Below, in pieces: positions 54,155 to 62,043 of a stretch of DNA of 64,000 nt. The DNA lies in the NCBI RefSeq assembly GCF_021183825.1, contig NZ_CP089211.1, forward strand, positions 4,322,501 to 4,386,500, in the 5' to 3' direction. Under the pieces are notes generated by a model, which had not been told where the DNA came from, made no database searches, and saw only the letters and a program-made list of their open reading frames with translations. This stretch comes from Sinomicrobium kalidii (GTDB lineage: Bacteria > Bacteroidota > Bacteroidia > Flavobacteriales > Flavobacteriaceae). The position numbers were made by a program, and so were the translations under genes. Numbering within the stretch: position 1 is the stretch's first letter; every line of letters starts with the position of its first letter.

Positions 54155-54605
54155 GATTTCTGTTTTAAGATTATTGTTGTTTTAAAGGTCAAATTTGAAT
54201 TTTAATACGGACTAAGAATAGAACAAAACCGACATATTCACGGACTTTTTTGATCGGAGGCTATGCGTGCATACTATCGCTTTCGTCTGTATTACAAAGT
54301 TGCAGCGAAATCCCGGAATGTATGGGGTGTAAAAATGTCAATTAAAAGGGGTTGTTTTGCCAAATGTCTTTAGATGTGGGACATTAGACGTAGGATATAG
54401 GACCCGAGATTTGGGGATTACGGATATGTTGAAAATCTTTATGACCTTTAAGCTCCTCTGGTGACAGTGAAAGCAACCTGAAACGTATAATATCTTTTCA
54501 TTTTGGCATGAACAGGTTACCGTAATTTTTATATAGTCCCCAATTTTAGGAATGATCCGGTATTGGACAAACTGTAGCTTTTTAAATACGGAAAAAGGAG
54601 GGATA
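54155..54605. repeat. Intergenic repeats downstream of tRNA-Gly
   Basis: No gene is seen. About 54365-54425 carries family A words (GGACATTAGACGTAGGATAT, AGGACCCGAG). About 54465-54560 is similar to 29617-29715, which lies downstream of tRNA-Leu. The rest is unremarkable. Confidence 0.5.
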
Positions 54606-54635
54606 AAAAAAATACCGGTCTGTAAAACCGGTATT
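54606..54635 (-). terminator. Terminator of tRNA-Gly
   Basis: On the minus strand the arms AATACCGGT and ACCGGTATT (54635-54611) close a 7-base loop and are followed by a T-run (54612-54606). Confidence 0.9.
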
Positions 54636-54638
54636 TTC

Positions 54639-54714
54639 TGGAGCGGGAGACGAGGTTCGAACTCGCGACATTCAGCTTGGAAGGCTGACGCTCTACCAAC
54701 TGAGCTACTCCCGC
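54639..54714 (-). tRNA. tRNA-Gly, anticodon TCC
   Basis: The 76-base gene with encoded CCA has acceptor GCGGGAG/CTCCCGC, discriminator T, D arm GCTCAGTTGGTAGAGC, anticodon stem TCAGC/GCTGA with loop CTTCCAA (anticodon TCC) and T arm GCGAGTTCGAACCTCGT. A promoter and a terminator flank it closely. Confidence 0.96.
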
Positions 54715-54772
54715 CTGTTTCACCCGTATGCAGGTGGTTGTGTCAATAAGAGCATTTGCGATAAATGCGGGG

Positions 54773-54804
54773 CAAATATAAATAATCGGATGTATACCTT
54801 CCAA
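54773..54804 (-). promoter_or_regulatory. Promoter of tRNA-Gly
   Basis: On the minus strand TTG (54804-54802), a 21-base spacer and TATATTTG (54780-54773) match the consensus. The transcript would carry a leader of about 50 bases. Confidence 0.55.
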
Positions 54805-54965
54805 GAAAAGTGTTGAATTTTTTATGCTGTTTATTGAAGTTGCGAGGAAAGTATGCAGATAGCCTGTGATATCCTTTTTAGGCTCAGTTCATTACAATGA
54901 TGGTTAGCGATTTGGTCAAAAAAAGATTAATTTTAGCCTTATAAAATTGCCGAAAAGAAAAGATC

Positions 54966-55421
54966 ATGGAAAAAACAGCTTTTTATACCGTAAAACAGAT
55001 TCCCCCGGAGGAAACCTATCCCGTACGTCACCCCGTGTTACGTACCGGTCTGCCCTTAGCCACCTGCGAGTTCGACGGGGACGATGCGCCCACTACGTTT
55101 CATATAGGGGTGTACATTGAAGGTAAGCTTGCGGGAGTGGTGACTATACTGGAGAACGCGCATTCCCGGTTTGATGAGGAACGGCAGTTTCAGCTCAGGG
55201 GAATGGCCGTACTCGAAGAATTCCAAAAGCAGGGGCTCGGCCAGGTCCTTGTACGGGAAGCGGAAAAGGAAGTGGAACGAAGAGGAGGATATTTTATGTG
55301 GATGAATGCAAGGAAAGTGGCTGTGAGGTTTTACGAAAAGCTGGGGTACATTATTGACGGTGACGAATTTATCATTGAAACCGTAGGCCCGCATTATGTG
55401 ATGTGTAAAAAATGGAAATAA
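54966..55421 (+). CDS. GNAT-family N-acetyltransferase
   Basis: A 151-residue GNAT protein with the acetyl-CoA motif RGMAVLEEFQKQGLGQVLV and the C-terminal MNARKVAVRFYEKLGYIIDG. The substrate is unknown. The Tat-exported peptidase gene follows after 12 bases, so they are probably one transcript. Confidence 0.9.
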   Translation: MEKTAFYTVKQIPPEETYPVRHPVLRTGLPLATCEFDGDDAPTTFHIGVYIEGKLAGVVTILENAHSRFDEERQFQLRGMAVLEEFQKQGLGQVLVREAEKEVERRGGYFMWMNARKVAVRFYEKLGYIIDGDEFIIETVGPHYVMCKKWK

Positions 55422-55433
55422 ACCGGAAAAGGT

Positions 55434-56165
55434 ATGAAAAGAAGAACTTTTATAAAATCTGCAACGGCAACTGCGATAGCACTGGGAACCGTTCCTGCCG
55501 GGGTGTTCGCTTCACCACGTTATTCTTATGACGAACTTATAGGCAAGGGAGATCCGGAACTCTTTGGTGAGGGAATAAACCTGCGCAGGAAGGCCTGGGA
55601 AGCTTTTTTGAAAATGAAAAATGATGCCGCCAAAGAAGGACTGGACATAAAAATAGTGTCCGGCTACCGCGATTTCTATCATCAAAAAAGGATATGGGAA
55701 AGAAAATATGAACGGTACACCCGGGACGGATTGACTCCTGAACAGGCTATAGCGAAGATTATCGAATATTCCACCATACCGGGGACTTCCCGGCATCACT
55801 GGGCTACAGATATTGATATTATAGACGGTGCAGCCAGTTATTCGGGCGATGTCCTTGAGGCCGATAAGTTTCATGGCGACGGTCCGTTCCGTCCCCTGAA
55901 AGAATGGCTGGATGAAAACGTGACCAAATACGGTTTCTATATGGTATACACCGATAAACCGGGCAGGAAAGGGTTTAAATACGAACCCTGGCACTACAGT
56001 TATGCCCCGGTTTCCATCCCCATGCTAAGGGAATACGAAAAACTCGGTATAAAAAAGATCATCACGGCAGAGAAAGTGGCCGGCGCTTCACATTTTACCG
56101 ATGCCTTCATAGCAAAATATAAAAATGAAAATGTGCTGGACATCAACCCCGAACTTATTCCGTAG
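55434..56165 (+). CDS. M15-family D-alanyl-D-alanine carboxypeptidase-like peptidase with Tat signal
   Basis: A 243-residue peptidase. Residues 1-27 are a twin-arginine signal (KRRTFIKSATATAIALGTVP). The zinc site is SRHHWATDID at 119-128 (His121/122, Asp128) and EPWH at 184-187. The VanY/DacB-like core cleaves D-Ala-D-Ala or trims peptidoglycan. Export folded through Tat fits a metal-loaded enzyme; tatA lies 2.7 kb downstream. Family members often use a Sec signal, so the Tat signal is notable. Confidence 0.88.
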   Translation: MKRRTFIKSATATAIALGTVPAGVFASPRYSYDELIGKGDPELFGEGINLRRKAWEAFLKMKNDAAKEGLDIKIVSGYRDFYHQKRIWERKYERYTRDGLTPEQAIAKIIEYSTIPGTSRHHWATDIDIIDGAASYSGDVLEADKFHGDGPFRPLKEWLDENVTKYGFYMVYTDKPGRKGFKYEPWHYSYAPVSIPMLREYEKLGIKKIITAEKVAGASHFTDAFIAKYKNENVLDINPELIP

Positions 56166-56215
56166 AAAGATGGACCGGGATTAGGGATGAGATGTATGAC
56201 CTATGGACTTAGGAC
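56165..56215. repeat. Intergenic repeat, family A copy 6
   Basis: It carries GGGATGAGATGTATGACC and CTATGGACTTAGGACTG, words of the family A modules, directly after the M15 peptidase stop. Confidence 0.45.
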
Positions 56216-56299
56216 TGTGTGAAGTGGGTATTAGGTGTTAAATTGTTGAATGTTGCAGGGTATTGGGCACGGGAAGATTCGGACGTGTCAATAAATTTA

Positions 56300-56325
56300 G
56301 AAACCCCGCCGGATGGCGGGGTTTC
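56300..56325. terminator. Terminator between convergent genes
   Basis: A 10-11 base stem, GAAACCCCGCC and GGCGGGGTTTC, has a 4-base loop. It sits between the M15 peptidase (plus) and the ankyrin protein (minus). The T-run is weak on both sides. Confidence 0.75.
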
Positions 56326-56361
56326 AAGCTAATTAAATAATCAAAAATGAGAACAAAGTCC

Positions 56362-56754
56362 TCATGCGTTTAATGCCTCCTTGATCAGGGTAGCGGCTTC
56401 CGTCGCATTGGATAATTCGGCATGTTTAAGAGCAGTAAAGCCTTTGTCATCCTTAACTTTGAGTTTGGCACCGTTGGCAATGAGCAGTTTTATGATTTCA
56501 ACCTTGTTGTACCTTGCGGCATACATCAGTGGGGTCATCCCCCTGGACTTCTGGTTGACATCGGTACCGAGTTCTATGAGTTTCTTTACGGTCGTAATGT
56601 CTCCTTTGGATATGGCGAGGCAAAACGGACTTACATTTGGTATTTTTGTCACTTCAACTTTATAGTTGTCATAAGGTCTTTCGTTGGATGCTAAGGAAGT
56701 ATTAGTGAAGGTTACCATAGCTATCCCTGCTAAAATGAGAGCTGTTTTTTTCAT
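56362..56754 (-). CDS. Exported ankyrin-repeat protein
   Basis: A 130-residue protein with a signal peptide (1-22, ending SLA) and about two and a half ankyrin repeats: ISKGDITTVKKLIELGTDVN, GMTPLMYAARYNKVEIIKLL and GFTALKHAELSNATEAATLI. Ankyrin repeats bind proteins; the partner is unknown. It stands alone. Confidence 0.9.
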   Translation of the reverse strand: MKKTALILAGIAMVTFTNTSLASNERPYDNYKVEVTKIPNVSPFCLAISKGDITTVKKLIELGTDVNQKSRGMTPLMYAARYNKVEIIKLLIANGAKLKVKDDKGFTALKHAELSNATEAATLIKEALNA

Positions 56755-57079
56755 GATGCTTGTTGAGTTTACGGATTACGATTTATATGATTTAAAATTA
56801 AAAGCGCTTTTGTCTAAAAGACGGCAGGAATCTTTTTTTGTTACACCGGGGGCATTTTTATAACAAAAGATTAACAAATAAGAAGTGGTTGTATTAATAA
56901 AATATTAAAAAGAGGTTTGCTTATTATTATCCTGTCAAAAACAGCAGGCAAAAAGTATGTTTTATATATGAAACGGGGCAGGGATTGCCGTGATAATTTA
57001 AGAACCGGGTTTAAAAACTTTATCGTTTTCGGTGTATATCTTAACAGGGAAACGCCGGTTATTTGTGGATAGTTATTCG
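56755..57079. other. Gene-free AT-rich stretch
   Basis: No gene or repeat is recognised. The stretch holds the divergent 5' regions of the ankyrin and gpmI genes; only a -7 element for gpmI stands out. Confidence 0.5.
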
Positions 57080-57087
57080 TATTTTTG
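57080..57087 (+). promoter_or_regulatory. -7 promoter element of gpmI
   Basis: TATTTTTG is an exact TAnnTTTG match 54 bases before the ATG. A TTTG lies upstream at 57063-57066, with a spacer shorter than usual. Confidence 0.4.
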
Positions 57088-57141
57088 CTTGCTGGCACGA
57101 TATAGCCTTTCATTCTTCATATTTAAACAGAACTGTAGAAC

Positions 57142-58659
57142 ATGAACAAAAAAGTTTTATTGATGATCCTGGACGGGTGGGGAAAATCCCCCGATCCGAA
57201 GATCTCGGCGATAGACAATGCAAATACACCTTTTATAGATTCCCTTTATAAAAAATACCCGAATGCCAACCTGCTGACAGATGGCATGAATGTAGGGCTT
57301 CCGGAAGGGCAGATGGGCAACAGTGAAGTGGGGCATATGAACCTCGGTGCCGGACGGATAGTGTACCAGGACCTGGCCAAGATCAACCTGGCGGTGGAAA
57401 ACAATACCCTATCGGAAGAAAAAGTACTTAGGGATGCTTTTTCCCATGCAAAGGAAAATAACAGGAAGGTTCATTTTCTCGGACTGATCAGTGACGGAGG
57501 GGTGCATTCGCATATCAAACACCTCAAGGGGTTGCTGGATGCGGCCAACGGAGCCGGGCTGGAAAATGTATATGTTCATGCGTTCACCGACGGGCGTGAC
57601 GTTGACCCGAAAAGCGGAAAAGGTTTTATAGAGGACATACAACAATACTGTACGAAAAAAAATGCGGCCCTGGCCACGATTACCGGGCGCTATTATGCGA
57701 TGGACAGGGACAAGCGCTGGGAACGGGTAAAACTGGCTTACGATGCCCTGGTCAACGGTACGGGTTACCTTACGGACGATCCGGTAGGTGCCGTACAGAA
57801 AAGTTATGACGAAGGCATTACCGATGAGTTTATTAAGCCCATCATTGTTGAAAGTAAACAGGGAGGCCCCACGGCAACGATAGAAGAGGGCGATGTGGTT
57901 ATTTTCTTCAACTTCCGTACCGACAGGGGGAGGCAACTTACCCAGGCCCTGAGCCAGCAGGATTTCCACGAGCAGAATATGCACAAGCTCAACCTGTATT
58001 TTGTAACCATGACCAACTATGATAATACCTTCGGGAATATCCATGTGATATACGACAAGGAAAATATAAAGAAAACCCTCGGCGAAGTATTGTCCCGGGC
58101 GGGGAAAAAGCAGATAAGGATAGCGGAAACCGAAAAGTATCCGCATGTTACTTTCTTCTTCAACGGAGGGCGCGAAGAACCTTTTGAAGGGGAAAGCAGG
58201 ATACTGTGCCCCTCACCCAAGGTAGCCACCTATGACCTGCAACCGGAGATGAGTGCCTATGACATCCGTGATGGCATTGTCCCCGAACTGAAAAAAGGAG
58301 AGGTGGATTTTGTGTGTCTCAATTTTGCCAATCCGGATATGGTGGGGCATACGGGAGTCATGGAAGCGGCAATTAAAGCCTGTGAAGCTGTTGATGAATG
58401 TGCCCGCGATGTAGTTACGGCAGCTTCGGAGAACGGGTATGCTTCCATTATCATCGCCGATCACGGTAACTGTGATACCATGGTGAATCCGGACGGAAGC
58501 CCCAATACGGCGCATACCACTAATCCGGTACCGATAATCCTGGTGGATGAAGATATAAAGGAGATCCATAACGGTATCCTGGGCGATATTGCCCCTACGA
58601 TCCTGAAATTGATAGGGATAGCCCAACCGGAAGAAATGACCCGGAAACCATTGGTGTAA
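57142..58659 (+). CDS. gpmI: 2,3-bisphosphoglycerate-independent phosphoglycerate mutase
   Basis: A 505-residue cofactor-independent mutase: LLMILDGWGKS with the first metal ligand Asp, then MGNSEVGHMNLGAGR with the phospho-serine Ser, and VHAFTDGRDVDPKSGKGFI. The end has IIADHGNCDTMVNPDGSPNT. It interconverts 3- and 2-phosphoglycerate with two manganese ions. The length is typical. Confidence 0.97.
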   Translation: MNKKVLLMILDGWGKSPDPKISAIDNANTPFIDSLYKKYPNANLLTDGMNVGLPEGQMGNSEVGHMNLGAGRIVYQDLAKINLAVENNTLSEEKVLRDAFSHAKENNRKVHFLGLISDGGVHSHIKHLKGLLDAANGAGLENVYVHAFTDGRDVDPKSGKGFIEDIQQYCTKKNAALATITGRYYAMDRDKRWERVKLAYDALVNGTGYLTDDPVGAVQKSYDEGITDEFIKPIIVESKQGGPTATIEEGDVVIFFNFRTDRGRQLTQALSQQDFHEQNMHKLNLYFVTMTNYDNTFGNIHVIYDKENIKKTLGEVLSRAGKKQIRIAETEKYPHVTFFFNGGREEPFEGESRILCPSPKVATYDLQPEMSAYDIRDGIVPELKKGEVDFVCLNFANPDMVGHTGVMEAAIKACEAVDECARDVVTAASENGYASIIIADHGNCDTMVNPDGSPNTAHTTNPVPIILVDEDIKEIHNGILGDIAPTILKLIGIAQPEEMTRKPLV

Positions 58660-58788
58660 CAAAAACTGGGCGTTAAGTGCCGGGAAAGTATATCTTTTGG
58701 TAAGCCCCGTAATACTTAGCGCCTCCCCAGTACGTTTGCCGGGATATAACTTTTAACACCAATGCGGTAAAAGCAGGGTAAACTTCAT

Positions 58789-58796
58789 TATATTTG
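58789..58796 (+). promoter_or_regulatory. -7 promoter element of tatA
   Basis: TATATTTG is an exact TAnnTTTG match, 21 bases before the ATG at 58818. Confidence 0.45.
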
Positions 58797-58817
58797 TATA
58801 TATATTTAAAGAAGGAT

Positions 58818-59090
58818 ATGTTTTTATTTATCAGTGGCCCGGAAATACTTTTTATTCTCCTTATAGTAGTGATGGTTTTTGGTGCCGATAAGATACCTGA
58901 AATAGCCAAAGGGCTCGGTAAGGGCATGCAGCAACTCAGGAACGCTACCAATGACATCAAGAGTGAGATACAGAAAAGTGCTGAAAAACAGGGGATAGAC
59001 AGTAGTCTGACCAAGGACATAAACGAGGAAATAAATAAAGTAAAGGACGATATGGACGACATTACCGGGTCTATTAAAAGACGGCTTTAA
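58818..59090 (+). CDS. tatA: Sec-independent translocase subunit TatA/TatB-like
   Basis: A 90-residue protein with one N-terminal membrane helix (PEILFILLIVVMVFGADKIP), the FG hinge and an amphipathic helix (EIAKGLGKGMQQLRNATNDI), then a charged tail. It forms the pore of the twin-arginine pathway. The start at 58818 is chosen because the GAAGGAT ribosome site is 5 bases upstream and family proteins begin at this point; an in-frame ATG at 58794 overlaps the -7 box. tatC is not in this window. It overlaps the PAP2 gene by one base. Confidence 0.9.
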   Translation: MFLFISGPEILFILLIVVMVFGADKIPEIAKGLGKGMQQLRNATNDIKSEIQKSAEKQGIDSSLTKDINEEINKVKDDMDDITGSIKRRL

Positions 59091-59677
59091 TGATCGCTTC
59101 ATGGCCGGAATACGATAAGGGCCTTCTTGTATTTATTAATCATCTCGGAAATGTCCGGTGGGATGTTTTTTGGGTTTACGCCACCAGTATTGTCGCCTGG
59201 ATTCCGCTCTACCTGGTTTTTGTTTATCTCATTATAAAAAATTTTTCCAGGCAAAAAGCTCTGGCTGTCCTCACCACCTTAGTATTCACACTTATTTTTA
59301 CCCTTCTGTTTACTGAAATTACAAAAGAACTGGTACAACGCTCCAGACCGGTGAATGATCCCCGTGTGCTACAGGAGTTGCGTATTGTTATCCGGGCGCA
59401 TGGTTACAGCTTTTTCTCCGGGCATGCATCAAACGCCATGGCGGTGACCACGCTTTTTATCCTTTTTTTGCGAAAAAAGCGGAAATGGGTGTATGTTCTG
59501 TACGTCTGGCCCCTGTTCTTCGGCCTCAGCAGACTTTACTTTGCCGTGCATTACCCTACGGATGTATTGATGGGATGGCTGACCGGATTTTTAATTGCTG
59601 TCGGTTTTTACAGGTATCTGGGACGTGCACTTTTAGACTACGCGGCTTATCGTGAGACCATCCCGGACGGGAAGTAA
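59090..59677 (+). CDS. PAP2-family membrane phosphatase
   Basis: A 195-residue membrane protein with the three PAP2 motifs: KELVQRSRP, YSFFSGHAS and SRLYFAVHYPTD. Active sites face the periplasm. Members dephosphorylate lipid phosphates such as undecaprenyl pyrophosphate or phosphatidate. The gene starts on the last base of the tatA stop and runs 45 bases into the convergent O-methyltransferase. Confidence 0.92.
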   Translation: MIASWPEYDKGLLVFINHLGNVRWDVFWVYATSIVAWIPLYLVFVYLIIKNFSRQKALAVLTTLVFTLIFTLLFTEITKELVQRSRPVNDPRVLQELRIVIRAHGYSFFSGHASNAMAVTTLFILFLRKKRKWVYVLYVWPLFFGLSRLYFAVHYPTDVLMGWLTGFLIAVGFYRYLGRALLDYAAYRETIPDGK

Positions 59678-60274
59678 TACGGTTTCAACCCTGGGGTCTT
59701 CCCTGAGTTTTTTATTGTATTTAAGAAGGGCAAGAGTATTTTTGTCGTCCGGTTTGACTTCCTCGACCACTTTTCCGCTCCACAACACATTGTCCGAAAG
59801 TATGATCCCGCCTTTGTTCATCTTGTCCAGCACAAGATCAAAGTAACGGGGATAGTTCGGTTTGTCGGCATCGATAAAGACCAGGTCAAAGTTTATATTC
59901 AGTGTGGGAATAATGTCAAGAGCATCTCCGGTGTGCTGTTTTATTTGTTCGCCATAGTCGCTCCTGTCAAAATATTTCCGTTGCAGGTCATACAGTTCTT
60001 CGTTGATGTCTATAGTGTGCAGTTCTCCGTCTTTTTGAAGCCCTTCTGCCATACACAGGGCCGAATATCCCGTATATGTCCCTATTTCCAGGATATACCG
60101 GGGAGCCATCAGTTTGGACAGGAGACTCAGCAGCCTGCCCTGGAAATGTCCGCTCAGCATCCGGGGGCGCAATACCTTGAGATGAGTCTCACGGTTGAGT
60201 TCGCGCAGCAGTTCCGGTTCTTCCTCGGTGTGTTGCTCTACGTAATTTTCCAAAACTTCTGATAAAAAATGCAT
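59633..60274 (-). CDS. O-methyltransferase, class I SAM-dependent (COMT-like)
   Basis: A 213-residue methyltransferase: EIGTYTGYSALCMAEGL binds SAM, and the metal site is seen as FIDADKPNYPRYFD and LSDNVLWSGKV. Enzymes of this group methylate catechol-type hydroxyls with magnesium. It overlaps the convergent PAP2 gene by 45 bases (59633-59677). A consensus promoter precedes it. Confidence 0.92.
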   Translation of the reverse strand: MHFLSEVLENYVEQHTEEEPELLRELNRETHLKVLRPRMLSGHFQGRLLSLLSKLMAPRYILEIGTYTGYSALCMAEGLQKDGELHTIDINEELYDLQRKYFDRSDYGEQIKQHTGDALDIIPTLNINFDLVFIDADKPNYPRYFDLVLDKMNKGGIILSDNVLWSGKVVEEVKPDDKNTLALLKYNKKLREDPRVETVLLPVRDGLTISRVV

Positions 60275-60288
60275 AAGTCTCTTTTTTA

Positions 60289-60317
60289 CAAAGATAATGG
60301 ATTGCGTTTTAGTACAA
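60289..60317 (-). promoter_or_regulatory. Promoter of the O-methyltransferase gene
   Basis: On the minus strand TTG (60317-60315), an 18-base spacer and TATCTTTG (60296-60289) match the Bacteroidota consensus. The ATG lies 14 bases after the -7 box. Confidence 0.65.
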
Positions 60318-60675
60318 GATAAAATTTATTTCAGGATGGGGTGGCTTGTAAAGGATTGAGTGAGATTGACAGGAGATTGGTTTTAAGGGATATGTTCAAT
60401 CTCTTTCAATCTCCCGACGCAGTCGGAATCAATCTCCCGTCAATCTTATTCAGGTAGTGCTCAAAACATGCCCGTTTTCTCACAAATCAATCCGAGAACA
60501 AATTTTGTCATGTACAAAGGGATTTGAAGCCATAAAAAGCAGTGATACCAAAAGGGCATATTGTTTTCCGTAACGTGTAATGATTTTTAACCTGTAATTC
60601 CCGGATTTATCACTTTCCCGGTTTCCCCGTCTGTCAATTTCCGGGAAATCCTTACTTTTACCGAAACAAACAGGA
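60318..60675. repeat. Gene-free stretch before kynU, with intergenic repeat family B copy 2
   Basis: The repeat (60396-60447) contains TTCAATCTCCCGACGCAGTC and GGAATCAATCTCCC. In reverse complement it matches 18885-18935. The first part (60354-60390) has GAGTGAGATTGACAGGAGAT, more of the same words. No gene is seen in this 358-base stretch. Confidence 0.6.
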
Positions 60676-61956
60676 ATGCAATTTCAGAATACGAGGGCAT
60701 TTGCACAGGAAATGGATGCCCGGGATCCACTAAAAAAGTACAAGGACGAATTTATTTTTCCGCAGGTAAACGGGAAACCGGTGATTTATTTTACGGGAAA
60801 TTCCCTGGGACTGCAACCGCGGAGCGCCCGGAAATATGTTGACGAAATTATGGAAGACTGGGCGGAAATGGCCGTGGAGGGTCATTTTTACGCCCGGAAA
60901 CCCTGGTGGGACTATCACGAACGTTTTGCTGCCCCTCTCGGCAGGATCGTAGGGGCAAAACCTTCCGAGGTTACCGTCATGAACACCCTTACGGTAAACC
61001 TTCACCTCTTAATGGTCTCTTTTTACAGACCGACACCAAAGCGCTATAAAATATTGTGCGAGGCCAAAGCCTTTCCCAGTGACCAGTACATGCTGGAAAG
61101 CCAGGTGAAGTTTCACGGTTTTGATCCGGCCGATGCCATTGTGGAAGTGGAAAAGCGGGAAGGAGAGCATCATATCCGTACGGAAGATGTGATTTCCAGG
61201 ATTAAAGAGGCCGGGGACAAACTGGCACTGGTACTTATTGGCGGGGTCAACTATTATACCGGGCAAGTATTTGACGTGGAAGCCATAACCCGTGCCGGAC
61301 ACCAGGCAGGTGCTCTCGTGGGATGGGACCTGGCACATGCTGCGGGAAACGTAAAACTGCAACTGCACGACTGGAAGGTGGACTTCGCCGCCTGGTGCAG
61401 TTATAAGTATATGAACAGCGGCCCCGGAAATGCATCGGGAGCCTTTGTGCACGAAAAGCACCATAACAATAAAGACCTTCCCCGCTTTGCAGGCTGGTGG
61501 GGGCATAACAAGGAACGCCGTTTTCTTATGGAGCCCGGTTTTGACCCTGTTCGCGGAGCCGATGGCTGGCAGGTAAGTAATCTTCCCGTGTTGTCGCTTG
61601 CCCCTTATCTGGCTTCCGTGGAAATGTTTGACGAAGTGGGGATGGATGCATTGATCCGAAAACGGGATCAACTCACTGCATACCTCGAATTTGTGCTGGA
61701 ACAGGTAGATGAGGATACCGAAGGCGAATTTGAGATCATTACTCCGAAACAACCGGAAGAAAGGGCCTGTCAACTCTCCGTATTTTTACACGGACAGGGA
61801 CGGGCGTTGTTTGACTACCTGATGAAAAACGGGGTGATCACCGACTGGCGCGAACCTAATGTCATCCGGCTGGCGCCCGCACCTTTTTACTGTTCTTTTG
61901 AAGACATGTATGAATTCGGGCAGATATTGAAAAACGGGATTAATCAAAAGACATAG
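60676..61956 (+). CDS. kynU: Kynureninase
   Basis: A 426-residue PLP enzyme: YFTGNSLGLQPRS, GWDLAHAAGNVKLQLHDW and the PLP lysine Lys244 in CSYKYMNSGPG. It cleaves kynurenine or 3-hydroxykynurenine to anthranilate or 3-hydroxyanthranilate. With Kmo, encoded 87 bases downstream, it leads from kynurenine towards quinolinate and NAD, or to tryptophan breakdown. The spacer holds a family A repeat. Confidence 0.96.
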   Translation: MQFQNTRAFAQEMDARDPLKKYKDEFIFPQVNGKPVIYFTGNSLGLQPRSARKYVDEIMEDWAEMAVEGHFYARKPWWDYHERFAAPLGRIVGAKPSEVTVMNTLTVNLHLLMVSFYRPTPKRYKILCEAKAFPSDQYMLESQVKFHGFDPADAIVEVEKREGEHHIRTEDVISRIKEAGDKLALVLIGGVNYYTGQVFDVEAITRAGHQAGALVGWDLAHAAGNVKLQLHDWKVDFAAWCSYKYMNSGPGNASGAFVHEKHHNNKDLPRFAGWWGHNKERRFLMEPGFDPVRGADGWQVSNLPVLSLAPYLASVEMFDEVGMDALIRKRDQLTAYLEFVLEQVDEDTEGEFEIITPKQPEERACQLSVFLHGQGRALFDYLMKNGVITDWREPNVIRLAPAPFYCSFEDMYEFGQILKNGINQKT

Positions 61957-62043
61957 GATTTCGGGACTTATGACGTAGGGTTTTAGAAATTGTCATATGT
62001 CTTAAGTCGTGTAGTCGTACGTCATAAATTGTAAATATAGCCG
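61957..62043. repeat. Intergenic repeat, family A copy 7
   Basis: The kynU-kmo spacer contains GGGACTTATGACGTAGGG, GTCATATGTCTTAAGTCGTG and CGTACGTCATAA. It is mostly made of direct and inverted GACTTA/TAAGTC words, as in the other family A copies. Confidence 0.6.
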
